Of a stretch of DNA of 64,000 nucleotides, positions 38,514-46,588 are shown piece by piece; the first letter of the stretch is position 1, and each line of letters opens with the position of its first letter. The stretch comes from CAVZCC01 sp963773765 (GTDB lineage Bacteria; Actinomycetota; Acidimicrobiia; Acidimicrobiales; Microtrichaceae): positions 1-64,000 of the forward strand of contig CAVZCC010000001.1 in assembly GCA_963773765.1 (NCBI GenBank). The letters are read 5' to 3'. The notes under the pieces are model-generated. The model did no database searches. It worked only from the letters and a program-made list of their open reading frames with translations, and was not told the origin of the DNA. A program made the position numbers and the translations under genes.

Positions 38514-40118
38514 GTGACGTCCGACGGCTCCACCGGTCCACCGACCGTGGCCGGCCGGGGCGGGGGCACGGCGCCGGCGCGGGCCGGGCTCATCCTGACC
38601 ACGCTGATCCTGGGGGCGGTGGTGGCCAACATCAACACGTCGATCTCCAATGTGGCGCTGCCGTCCATCGGGCGGGCCCTCCAGGCGACCGACACCCAGC
38701 TCACCGGCATCACCGACGCCTACCAGTTCGGCATCGCCGCCACGGTGCTGTACCTGGGCGCCCTGGGGGACCGGTACGGCCGTCGCCGGCTGCTGGTGCT
38801 GGGTGCCTTCCTGTGCGTGCCGCTGTCGTTGCTGTCGGCCTTCGCGACGTCGGCCTCCATGCTCATCGCCGCACAGGTGGGAGTGGGCGTCGCCGGGGCC
38901 ATGCTCTACCCGACCACCCTGGCGCTGATCTCGTCGCTGTGGAGCGGGCCCAGGATGACCCGGGCGATCGCCCTGTGGGCCGGTGTGGGACTGGGCACCT
39001 CGGTGCTGGGGCCCATCCTCGGCGGGTGGCTGCTGGACCTGGTGTGGTGGGGTTCGGTGTTCCTCATCACCGTGCCGTTCGCTGTGCTGGTGCTGGTCCT
39101 CGGCATCCTGGTGCTGCCCCGGCACGCAGGTGAGAACGCCGATCCGGTGGACCACCCCGGCGGCGCGTTGTCGGTGGTGATGATCGCCTCGTTCGTGATG
39201 GCCATCGTGCTGCTGCCCCAGGGGGTCACCCCGACGGTGGGCGCGCTGGTGGCCGTCGCCGCGGTGTCCGGCGTGCTGTTCGTCCGACGGGAGCACCGGG
39301 CCGACAACCCGCTGTTCGACCTGCACGCAGCGGCGGTCCCCACCTTCTGGGTGGCCTTCGTGGCCGGCCTGGTCGCGTTCGGTGCCCTGGTGGGCGGCAT
39401 GTTCATCGGCCAGCAGTTCACCCAGAACGTGCTGGGGGAGACGCCCCTGGTCGCGGTGCTCCTGACCCTCGGCCTGGCGGTCGGCATGCTGCCGGCGTCG
39501 GTGGTGGGCGGCCGCATGGTGGAGGCCCGGGGGACCCGGGTGACCTTCATGGCCGGCCTGGCCCTGATCGGGGCCGGGTTCACCGAGATGCTCATCTCCT
39601 GGAGGCCCGGGACGTCGTTGGTGTGGGTGGTGGTGGCCTACCTGCTCGTGGGTGTGGGGATCGGCCTGTCCGCCACGCCGGTGTCCCGGTCGCTCAGCGC
39701 ATCGCTGCCCATCAGCAAGGCGGGGATGAGCTCGGCGTCGGTGGACCTGACCAAGGACCTGGGTGGCGCCGTGTTCCAGGCGCTGCTGGGCACCCTCCTG
39801 GCCATCGCGTACAGCAAGTACTTCCGTGCCGCCTTCGCCGAGCTGCCGACGGCGGAGGCCCAGGCACTGGGCAACCGGGCCGCGCTGGAGATCGGGTCGT
39901 CCTACGAGGGGGCCGAGGCGGTGGCCAGGACACTGCCGTCGGCGGACTCGAAGCAGTTGGTCGACGCCGCCATGCGGGCCTTCACCGACGGCAAGGAGGT
40001 GGCGATCGCCTTCGCGCTGGCCTCGGTCCTGGCCGGGCTGGGCCTGGTGTGGTGGAAGTACCCGCGCCTGGATGAGGAGCGACGGATCATCGCCGGCATC
40101 CGGGGCGTGGACGGCTGA
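38514..40118 (+). CDS. MFS multidrug-type exporter (DHA2, 14-helix)
   Basis: 534 residues from GTG 38514, six bases after a GACAAT box. About 14 hydrophobic helices with LGDRYGRRRLLVLGA (MFS loop 2-3 motif) and GLGTSVLGPILGGWLLD (motif C of antiporters). It resembles EmrB/QacA drug:H+ antiporters. Divergent from the DUF1214 operon, it may export its substrate or product. Intact. Confidence 0.9.
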   Translation: MTSDGSTGPPTVAGRGGGTAPARAGLILTTLILGAVVANINTSISNVALPSIGRALQATDTQLTGITDAYQFGIAATVLYLGALGDRYGRRRLLVLGAFLCVPLSLLSAFATSASMLIAAQVGVGVAGAMLYPTTLALISSLWSGPRMTRAIALWAGVGLGTSVLGPILGGWLLDLVWWGSVFLITVPFAVLVLVLGILVLPRHAGENADPVDHPGGALSVVMIASFVMAIVLLPQGVTPTVGALVAVAAVSGVLFVRREHRADNPLFDLHAAAVPTFWVAFVAGLVAFGALVGGMFIGQQFTQNVLGETPLVAVLLTLGLAVGMLPASVVGGRMVEARGTRVTFMAGLALIGAGFTEMLISWRPGTSLVWVVVAYLLVGVGIGLSATPVSRSLSASLPISKAGMSSASVDLTKDLGGAVFQALLGTLLAIAYSKYFRAAFAELPTAEAQALGNRAALEIGSSYEGAEAVARTLPSADSKQLVDAAMRAFTDGKEVAIAFALASVLAGLGLVWWKYPRLDEERRIIAGIRGVDG

Positions 40119-40160
40119 GGCTCGACCGCCTCGACGACCCGATGGGGCGGGCCGGGGAAA

Positions 40161-40177
40161 CGCGTAGTGACTACGCG
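40161..40177. promoter_or_regulatory. 17-bp perfect palindrome CGCGTAGT-G-ACTACGCG
   Basis: An 8-1-8 perfect palindrome between the MFS stop (40118) and the lipoprotein start (40233). It has the half-site TAGT/ACTA in common with the operator at 11855. Candidate operator. Confidence 0.5.
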
Positions 40178-40232
40178 GGTCAGGCAACCGCCCCGTGGCG
40201 GACACTCCCTCCAGACGTCCAGGAGGAGTGCA

Positions 40233-41627
40233 GTGGGAACCAACAGCACGGGAAGCCGTTGCAGGGGTCGTGTCCGGACCGGAGCGGGGGCGGTGGTCGC
40301 AGTGGCCGCGTTCCTGGTGTCGGCCTGCACGCCCGGGACGCAGGGGCCGCCGTTCCCCGGGACCACCCAACGGGTGAGCCTGGCCACGGCCAACACGCAG
40401 ATCGAAGGCGACTCCCTCGGCGGGGCGCTCAGTGACGACGGCCAGTGGGTGGCCTTCAGCACCCTGGAGGACCTGGACCCGGGCGACACCAACGGCCTGA
40501 CGGACGTGTACGTGCGGAGCCCGGAGGACTTCACCACCCGGCTCATGACCCCGTCGGTGTTCGGGCCGACGAACGGCGCTTCCGTCGACGTGAAGATCAG
40601 CGGCAACGGCAAGAACGTCACGTACACCACGACGGCGTCGTCCATGAGCTTCTCCGACGGCAACGGCGTGGAGGACGTGTACTTCACCAACGTGCTGGCC
40701 GGCGTCCCGTTCCCCGTGAGCGTGGTGGACGGACTGTTCCCGACCTTCGGCAACGCCCGCTCCTACGGGGCGGTGCCCAACCTGGACGGCAACGTGATCG
40801 CCTTCACGACCGACGCCGGCAACCTGGCACCCGGTGACGCCAACGGCCAGAGCGACGCCGTGGTCAAGGACATGGTCACCGGTGCCATCTCCCTGGTCAG
40901 CGTGTCCAGCGCGGGGGTGCAGGGCAACCTGCCGTCGTTCGTGGCCGACATCTCCGGGGACGGCCGGTACGTGGTGTTCACGTCGCTGGCGAACAACCTG
41001 GTGCCGGGCGACACCAACGGCGTGCGCGACCTCTTCCTGCGGGACCGCCTGGCCGGGACCACCAACCGGGTCAACCTGTCGTCCACGGGGGCCCAGGACA
41101 CGACCTCGTCCGGGCCGTTCCTCAGCGGCGCCAAGGTGTCCGACGACGGCCGCTACGTGTCGTTCCACTCCTCCGCGGCCATGGTCCCCGGTGACACGAA
41201 CGGGTTGCACGACGTGTACCGCCGGGACATGGTCGCCGGGACCACGGCCCGGGCCAGTGTCCCCAACGGCGGCGGTGAGTACGACCAGGTGGCCTACGGG
41301 GCCGACATGAGCAACGACGGCCGCTACGTGCTGTTCCTCCTGCGGGAGGCCGGGTTCGCCGACGGCGGCCTGGGCGTCGTCGCTGACATGGCCACCAACA
41401 CGGTGACCACCGTGACGCTGCGTTCCGGCACCGACGTGGTGTCGTCCACCACCGTGGCGGACCCGCCCGACATCCCCATGCCGGTGTTGGTGTACCGGTT
41501 CGCGGGCTACTCGCCCGAGCTGGCCCTGTCCGGGGACGGCCGGTTCGCCCTGTGGGGCACCGCGGCGGAGGCGCCGGGTGACACCAACGGCGGACTGGAC
41601 GTCTACCGACGGTGGTGGCGGCCCTGA
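40233..41627 (+). CDS. Lipoprotein with WD40/PD40-like beta-propeller repeats
   Basis: About 464 residues from GTG 40233 (AGGAGGAG eight bases upstream). Signal peptide with lipobox VSAC. Six or so repeats have the PD40 pattern: D-D-G-x-W/Y-V-x-F-S/T-x and PGDTNGxxDVY (LSDDGQWVAFSTLEDLDPGD, ISGDGRYVVFTSLANNL, VSDDGRYVSFHSSAA, MSNDGRYVLF). An extracellular propeller, perhaps a binding or sensor protein. Function unknown. Confidence 0.85.
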   Translation: MGTNSTGSRCRGRVRTGAGAVVAVAAFLVSACTPGTQGPPFPGTTQRVSLATANTQIEGDSLGGALSDDGQWVAFSTLEDLDPGDTNGLTDVYVRSPEDFTTRLMTPSVFGPTNGASVDVKISGNGKNVTYTTTASSMSFSDGNGVEDVYFTNVLAGVPFPVSVVDGLFPTFGNARSYGAVPNLDGNVIAFTTDAGNLAPGDANGQSDAVVKDMVTGAISLVSVSSAGVQGNLPSFVADISGDGRYVVFTSLANNLVPGDTNGVRDLFLRDRLAGTTNRVNLSSTGAQDTTSSGPFLSGAKVSDDGRYVSFHSSAAMVPGDTNGLHDVYRRDMVAGTTARASVPNGGGEYDQVAYGADMSNDGRYVLFLLREAGFADGGLGVVADMATNTVTTVTLRSGTDVVSSTTVADPPDIPMPVLVYRFAGYSPELALSGDGRFALWGTAAEAPGDTNGGLDVYRRWWRP

Positions 41628-41661
41628 CCGGATCGGCCGGACCCGGTCGTGGATGCCCGTT

Positions 41662-41704
41662 CTCGTGACATCCGAGGTTGCCGGGCCGTACGAGATGTCA
41701 CGAG
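41662..41704. terminator. 11-bp perfect inverted repeat between convergent genes
   Basis: CTCGTGACATC (41662-41672) and GATGTCACGAG (41694-41704) flank a 21-base loop, between the stops at 41627 (+) and 41745 (-). A bidirectional terminator is likely, although the AT-containing arms also suit a protein site. Confidence 0.5.
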
Positions 41705-41744
41705 TTCGTGGGGGCGGCGCCACGGATCACCCGTGCGGCCGAAC

Positions 41745-42173
41745 TCAGGCCGAGTAGACGATGTGGACGGTGCAGGGCGAGTTGTGGGCGATGCGGGACG
41801 GCAGGCTGCCGATCACGAACCGCTTCATCGAGTTGAGCCCCACGTTGCCGACCACGAGCATGTCCGCGCCCACCTCCGTCGCCACGTCCACCAGGGCGTC
41901 CACCGGGTCGCCCTGCACCGGGTGGGTGGACGCCTCCACGCCCGCCACCTTCGCCCGGGATGCGGCGTCGGCCAGCACGGACTCGACGTGGTCCAGCGAG
42001 CCCAACCGGCCCGCGAACTCCGACGGGACGTCTCCGGCCCGGACGGGCTTCTTGCGGTAGGCGCTCACGATGTGCAGGTGCTCGTCGAGCGCCCTGGCCA
42101 GCCGGATGGCCTCCAGCACCGCGGTGGTGGCGGACTCCGATCCGTCCGTGCCGACGACCAGCGGTCGATCCAT
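41745..42173 (-). CDS. Universal stress protein A
   Basis: 142 residues from ATG 42173. UspA fold: VVGTDGSESATTAVLEAI (ATP site start), DMLVVGNVGLNSMKRFVIGS (G-x2-G-x9-G-(S/T)-type loop), and PCTVHIVYSA end. Likely binds ATP. Paired with a second Usp 36 bases upstream. Confidence 0.92.
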   Translation of the reverse strand: MDRPLVVGTDGSESATTAVLEAIRLARALDEHLHIVSAYRKKPVRAGDVPSEFAGRLGSLDHVESVLADAASRAKVAGVEASTHPVQGDPVDALVDVATEVGADMLVVGNVGLNSMKRFVIGSLPSRIAHNSPCTVHIVYSA

Positions 42174-42208
42174 GGAAGTGGTCCCTTCGTGTGCCCGGTC
42201 GATGGTGT

Positions 42209-42607
42209 TCAGGTGGTGCTGACGATGAGCACCGAGCAGCCGGCCTTGTGCGAGATGGTGTTGGTGACGCTGCCCAACACCCGGCCCTTGCCCTTCATCC
42301 CCTTGTTGCCGACCACGATCAGGTCGGCGTCGACCGAGTCGGCCACACCGAGGATGGCGTCGGCGGCGTCGCCGGGGACGGCGTGGCGGTGCAGCACACC
42401 GCCGAAGCCCGCGCCGAGGGAGGCCAGGAACTCCTCGGCCTCCCGCGTGGCCGGCTGCGTCTCCGGGTGCGCCCGGTCCCGGTAGGGGTCGAACGCCAGC
42501 ACCAGGTGCACCTCGGCGCCGACGGTGCCCGCCAGCTCCATGGCCTGGTCGATGGCGATCCGGGCCGCCTCGGTGCCGGCTGCGCCGACCACGATCCTGT
42601 CGTACAT
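42209..42607 (-). CDS. Universal stress protein B
   Basis: 132 residues from ATG 42607 with GGAGG upstream. RIVVGAAGTEAARIAIDQAM at the N-terminus and DLIVVGNKGMKGKGRVLGSVTNTISHKA at the end give the ATP-binding pattern G-x2-G-x(8-9)-G-S/T. Smaller than usual (about 140). Expected cytoplasmic; co-transcribed with Usp A. Confidence 0.9.
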   Translation of the reverse strand: MYDRIVVGAAGTEAARIAIDQAMELAGTVGAEVHLVLAFDPYRDRAHPETQPATREAEEFLASLGAGFGGVLHRHAVPGDAADAILGVADSVDADLIVVGNKGMKGKGRVLGSVTNTISHKAGCSVLIVSTT

Positions 42608-42689
42608 GCAACGCCTCCTGCTCGGGGCCGAGGCTAGACCCGGTCCGGCGTGTGCGACCGCACCGTCGGGCCCGGCGCCCCGGGCGGGC

Positions 42690-44955
42690 TCAGGCCGGGG
42701 CCACCTCCACCGGGATCCCGTTGACGGCGGCGTTGTTGCTGAGCGGGTCGATGGCCAGCGGATCGGCCAACTCGTTGTTGTTCACCCCGGCGTGCTCACG
42801 GGCCACGGACAACCTGGTGCCGTCCTTGGTGTGGCCCCATCCGTGGGGCAGGGAGACGACGCCCGGCATCATCTCGTCGCTCACCTCGACCGGGACCTCG
42901 ACCGAGCCGTGTGACGAGGTCACCCGGGCGACGCCGCGGTCCGCCACTCCGCACCGGGCGGCGTCGTGGGGATGGATCAGCAGGGTGCAGCGGTCCTTGC
43001 CCTTCACCAGAACGGCCACGTTGTGCATCCAGGAGTTGTTGGAGCGCAGGTGGCGCCGGGAGGTGAGCAGCAGCGAGTCGACCGGCCGGTCCAGGCGGGC
43101 GGCGAGCCGGGGGAGGTCGGACACGATGTAGTCGGGGGCCAGGTCGACCCGGCCGTCAGGGGTCCGCAGCACCTCCGCCAGACGGGGCACCATCGGGCCC
43201 ATGTCGATGCCGTGGGGTTCGTCCTTGAAGTGCTGCAGGGTCAGGCCCCCGGGATGCTCGCCGTAGTGGTCACCGAACTCGCCGGTGCGGATCTGCAGGT
43301 CCAGCATCCGCTCCGGACCTCGTTCGGTGTACAGGGGCATGACGGTGGCGGGGTCCACGCCCTTGGCCTCGCACAGCGCGCTCGAAGTAGCCGTCGTCCA
43401 GGTCGTCCACGTCGATCTCGTCGTAGCCCATGCCCAGCAGCATCGCCCCCAGGATGGCCAGCACCCGCCACTCGCCGGGGTGCCCGGCCGGTGGGTCCAT
43501 CACGGCGGGGGAGTAGTTGCCGACGGAGCGCACCGCCCAGCCCAGGATCAGGTCGTCGAAGTGGGGCTGCTCCAACGCGGCCAGACCGGGCAGGAGGACG
43601 TGGGCGTGGCGCGTGGTCTCGTTGAGGTAGTTGTCCACGCTGATCATGCAGTCGAGGGTGGCGAGCGCCTGGTCCAGGCGGGTGGGGTTGGTGCTGGAGA
43701 TGACGGGGTTGCCGGCGATGGTCACCAGCGCCTTCCAGGCCCGGTCGCCGCCGTCCAGGATCTCCTCGGCCAGGAGCCCCACCGGCAGCTGTCCCAGGAC
43801 CTCCGGCACGTCGCCCACCCGGGAGCGCCAACGGCCGAAGCTGACCCCGTCCGCCCACTGGGGGTCGTCCAGGCTGCTCACACCCCAGGCCACGGGCTTG
43901 GCCAGCATCAGGCCGCCCGGACGGTCGAAGTTGCCGGTGAGCACGTTGATGACGTCGACCAACCACGAGGCCAGCGTGCCGAACTCCTGGTTGCAGGTGC
44001 CGATGCGGCCGTAGAGCGCCGCCGTCGGGGCGCCGGCCAGCTCGTGGGCCAGGCGGCGGATGGTCCCGGCCGGCACTCCGCACGTGGCCGCGACACGCTC
44101 GGGGGACCAGTCGGCCACGAGGTCCCCGATGGTGTCCACGTGGTCCACCAGGGGATGGACGGACCCGGGGTCCACCAGGCCGTCGGCGAAGAGCACGTGG
44201 GCCATCGCCATCAGCAGGGCGGCGTCGGTGCCGGGCACGATGGGGACCCACTCGTCGGCCCGTTCCGCCGTTCCCGTCCGACGGGGGTCGATGACGACGA
44301 CCTTGCCGCCGCGCTCCCGGATGGCGTCCATCTTGGCCAGCACGTCGGCGCAGGCCAGGAGCGACCCGCCCGAGGCCTGTGGGTTGCCACCCATGATCAC
44401 CAGGTGGTCGGTCCGCTCCAGGTCCGGGGTCGGGATGGTCCACATGTTGCCGTAGAGCAGCATGGACGAGACGTTCTTGGGCCACTGGTCGATGGTGCCC
44501 GCGCTGTACAGGCACTCCAGCTGGGCCAGGCCGACGAACAGGCCGACGTAGCGGCTGAGCGAGAAGGCGTGGGCGACGGGGTTGCCGATGTAGGACGTGA
44601 TGGCCGAGCGACCGTGGCGCTCCGCCACGCCGGCGATCAGCTCGTCGCAGCGCCGGAACGCCTCCTCCCAGCTCACCTCCCGCCACTCGTCGCCGTCCCG
44701 CACCATGGGGACGCGGATGCGGTCGGGGTCCTGGTGGAGGTGCCCGAGCGTGGTCCCCTTGGGGCAGATGAAGCCCTGGCTCCAGACATCGTCCCGGTCG
44801 GCGCGGATGAGCTTGACCTCCCGGTCCTCGACATGGACCTCCAGGCCGCACATGGCCTCACACAACGGGCAGGTCCGGAGGTGGACGGTGCGGTCGCCGG
44901 TGACGGTCCGGTCGTTCGGGGCGGGGCGCTGGTTCATGGCGGGGCGCTGGTTCAT
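42690..44955 (-). CDS. Molybdopterin oxidoreductase 1 (DMSOR superfamily), one frameshift
   Basis: The start at ATG 44955 is set by a TACCAT box six bases upstream; a tandem 18-base repeat supplies a second ATG at 44937. Residues from about 28 hold the [4Fe-4S] motif CPLCEAMC with a further Cys in CPKG, and VMGGNPQASGGS contacts the bis-MGD cofactor. A one-base insertion near 43378 splits the C-terminal 222 residues (LLTSRRHLRSNNSWMHN, then HPHDAARCGV), which form the fourth MGD-binding domain. About 755 residues, resembling formate dehydrogenase or nitrate reductase-like enzymes. No partner subunit adjacent. Confidence 0.88.
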
Positions 44956-44961
44956 GGCGGG

Positions 44962-44967
44962 ATGGTA
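44962..44967 (-). promoter_or_regulatory. Leaderless -10 box (minus) TACCAT
   Basis: TACCAT is six bases upstream of ATG 44955 (minus). Confidence 0.5.
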
Positions 44968-44970
44968 GGG

Positions 44971-45002
44971 CCCGGTTCCTGAGGAGGACCGTGGGAACCG
45001 GG
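44971..45002. promoter_or_regulatory. 9-bp inverted repeat in divergent control region
   Basis: CCCGGTTCC and GGAACCGGG enclose a 14-base loop just upstream of the oxidoreductase promoter and 34 bases before a TACGGT box (45036-45041) for the desaturase. Candidate shared operator. Confidence 0.45.
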
Positions 45003-45127
45003 TGCCCACGCCGTTGGCATGCGCACGACCGGGGCTACGGTCGACGGCACGCCTCTCCTTCCGGGCGTTCATCGGGTCCTTCGGGTAGCAGGGCGGCTCC
45101 GACGTGCCGACCCACTGCTGAGATCCC

Positions 45128-46108
45128 ATGACCCTGACCTCGTCCCTGGCCCATCCCGACCCGACCGGGGCGGCACCTGCGCCGCCCGGGCCGCCACCGG
45201 GGCCGTCGACCCCGGTGCTCCTGGCCCAACGGGCCTTCACGGCCCTCCTGGTGGTCGGGCCGCTGGCCGCGCTGAGCATCGCCGTCCCGTTCTGGTGGGG
45301 ACACGTCATCCACCTCCGTGACGTGATCCTGGCCGTGGTGCTCTACGCCGTGACCGGCCACGGCATCACCATCGGCTTCCACCGCCTGTTCACCCACCGC
45401 AGCTTCACCCCCAACCGGACCCTCAAGATCGCGCTTGCCGTCAGCGGATCCATGGCCGTCGAGGGCTCCGTCATCGGATGGGTGGCCGGGCACCGGCGCC
45501 ACCACCGCTTCAGCGACAAGCCCGGTGATCCGCACTCCCCCCATCGCTACGGTGCCGGCGTCGGTCGCCAGCTGCGCGGCCTGGCCTTCGCCCACGTGGG
45601 CTGGCTGTTCGCGGACGATCCCACCTGCTCGGCCCGGTACGCCCCGGACCTGGAGGCCGACCCCGACCTGGTCCGGGTCAGCCGGCTCTTCCCCTTGTTC
45701 GCGGCGCTGTCCTTCGCCCTGCCCTTCGGGTTGGGCTGGGCGCTGTCGGGCACCATCGGGGGCGCCCTCGGCGCCCTCCTGTGGGCGGGTGCGGTCCGGA
45801 TGTTCCTGCTGCACCACGTCACGTGGAGCATCAACTCGGTCTGCCACATGTTCGGCACGCGTCCGTTCCGGACCAAGGACCGCAGCACCAACGTGGCTCC
45901 GCTCGCCGTGCTGACCATGGGGGAGTCGTGGCACAACCTGCACCACGCCTACCCCCAGTCGGCCCGCCACGGTGTGCTACCCGGCCAGCGGGACTCCTCC
46001 GCGGCGCTGATCCGGCTGTTCGAACGGGCGGGCTGGGCCACCGAGGTGCACTGGCCGGACCCGGACCGGGTGGCGTCCCTGCTGGTCGCACCGGTGCCTG
46101 CCCGCTGA
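45128..46108 (+). CDS. Acyl-CoA/acyl-lipid delta-9 fatty acid desaturase
   Basis: 326 residues from ATG 45128. Four membrane helices and the three His boxes HRLFTH, HRRHH and HNLHH of delta-9 desaturases, which bind the di-iron centre. It introduces a double bond into acyl-CoA or acyl-lipid. GHGITIGFHR and WGHVIHL are typical. Likely membrane-bound. Divergent from the oxidoreductase, with TACGGT at 45036 as candidate promoter. Confidence 0.93.
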   Translation: MTLTSSLAHPDPTGAAPAPPGPPPGPSTPVLLAQRAFTALLVVGPLAALSIAVPFWWGHVIHLRDVILAVVLYAVTGHGITIGFHRLFTHRSFTPNRTLKIALAVSGSMAVEGSVIGWVAGHRRHHRFSDKPGDPHSPHRYGAGVGRQLRGLAFAHVGWLFADDPTCSARYAPDLEADPDLVRVSRLFPLFAALSFALPFGLGWALSGTIGGALGALLWAGAVRMFLLHHVTWSINSVCHMFGTRPFRTKDRSTNVAPLAVLTMGESWHNLHHAYPQSARHGVLPGQRDSSAALIRLFERAGWATEVHWPDPDRVASLLVAPVPAR

Positions 46109-46144
46109 GGTCGGGGTCCGGGCCGGCACGCCGGATGAATCGGC

Positions 46145-46588
46145 TCAGCGCCGACGCGTGAGGCGCACCCGGCGCACGTCGAGCGGCTCGCCCGTGGTCT
46201 CGTCCACCACGCGGGGCCGGACCTCGGCACCGGTCTCCGCGTCCACGAGCATGAGTGGTCGCGCGTCGTCGCCGAAGAGCCAGTCGTCGCCCCAGCGCCA
46301 CATGGCCGCCAGCACCGGGTAGAACTCCGCGCCCTTCCGGGTCAGGCGGTACTCGTGGCGTTCCGGGTGCCGTTGGTAGGGCTCCCGGCGCAGCATCCCC
46401 TCCCGGACCAGGCGATCGAGCCGGGAGGCCAGGGTGGCCCGGGGGATGTCCAGGTGGGCCTGGAAGTCCTCGAACCGTCGGACCCCGCTGCACGCCTCCC
46501 GCATGACCAGCGGCGTCCACCAGTCGCCGATCAGGTCGGTGGTGCGCGCGATCGGGCACGGAGCCTGGTCGAACCGGGTGCGCCGCAT
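46145..46588 (-). CDS. HxlR-family transcriptional regulator
   Basis: 147 residues from ATG 46588, sharing one base with the oxidoreductase stop (TGATG), so it is the second gene of that operon. Typical of HxlR: CPIARTTDLIGDWWTPLVMR, RRFEDFQAHLDIPRATLASR (winged HTH) and YRLTRKGAEFYPVL. HxlR proteins often sense redox or electrophiles; here autoregulation via the repeats at 48914-48950 is likely. Confidence 0.92.
   Translation of the reverse strand: MRRTRFDQAPCPIARTTDLIGDWWTPLVMREACSGVRRFEDFQAHLDIPRATLASRLDRLVREGMLRREPYQRHPERHEYRLTRKGAEFYPVLAAMWRWGDDWLFGDDARPLMLVDAETGAEVRPRVVDETTGEPLDVRRVRLTRRR

Noticed and set aside
38475..41723. 1082-codon minus-strand open frame
   Set aside because: Antisense to the MFS and propeller genes, with Arg/His/Gln-rich composition typical of a high-GC shadow.
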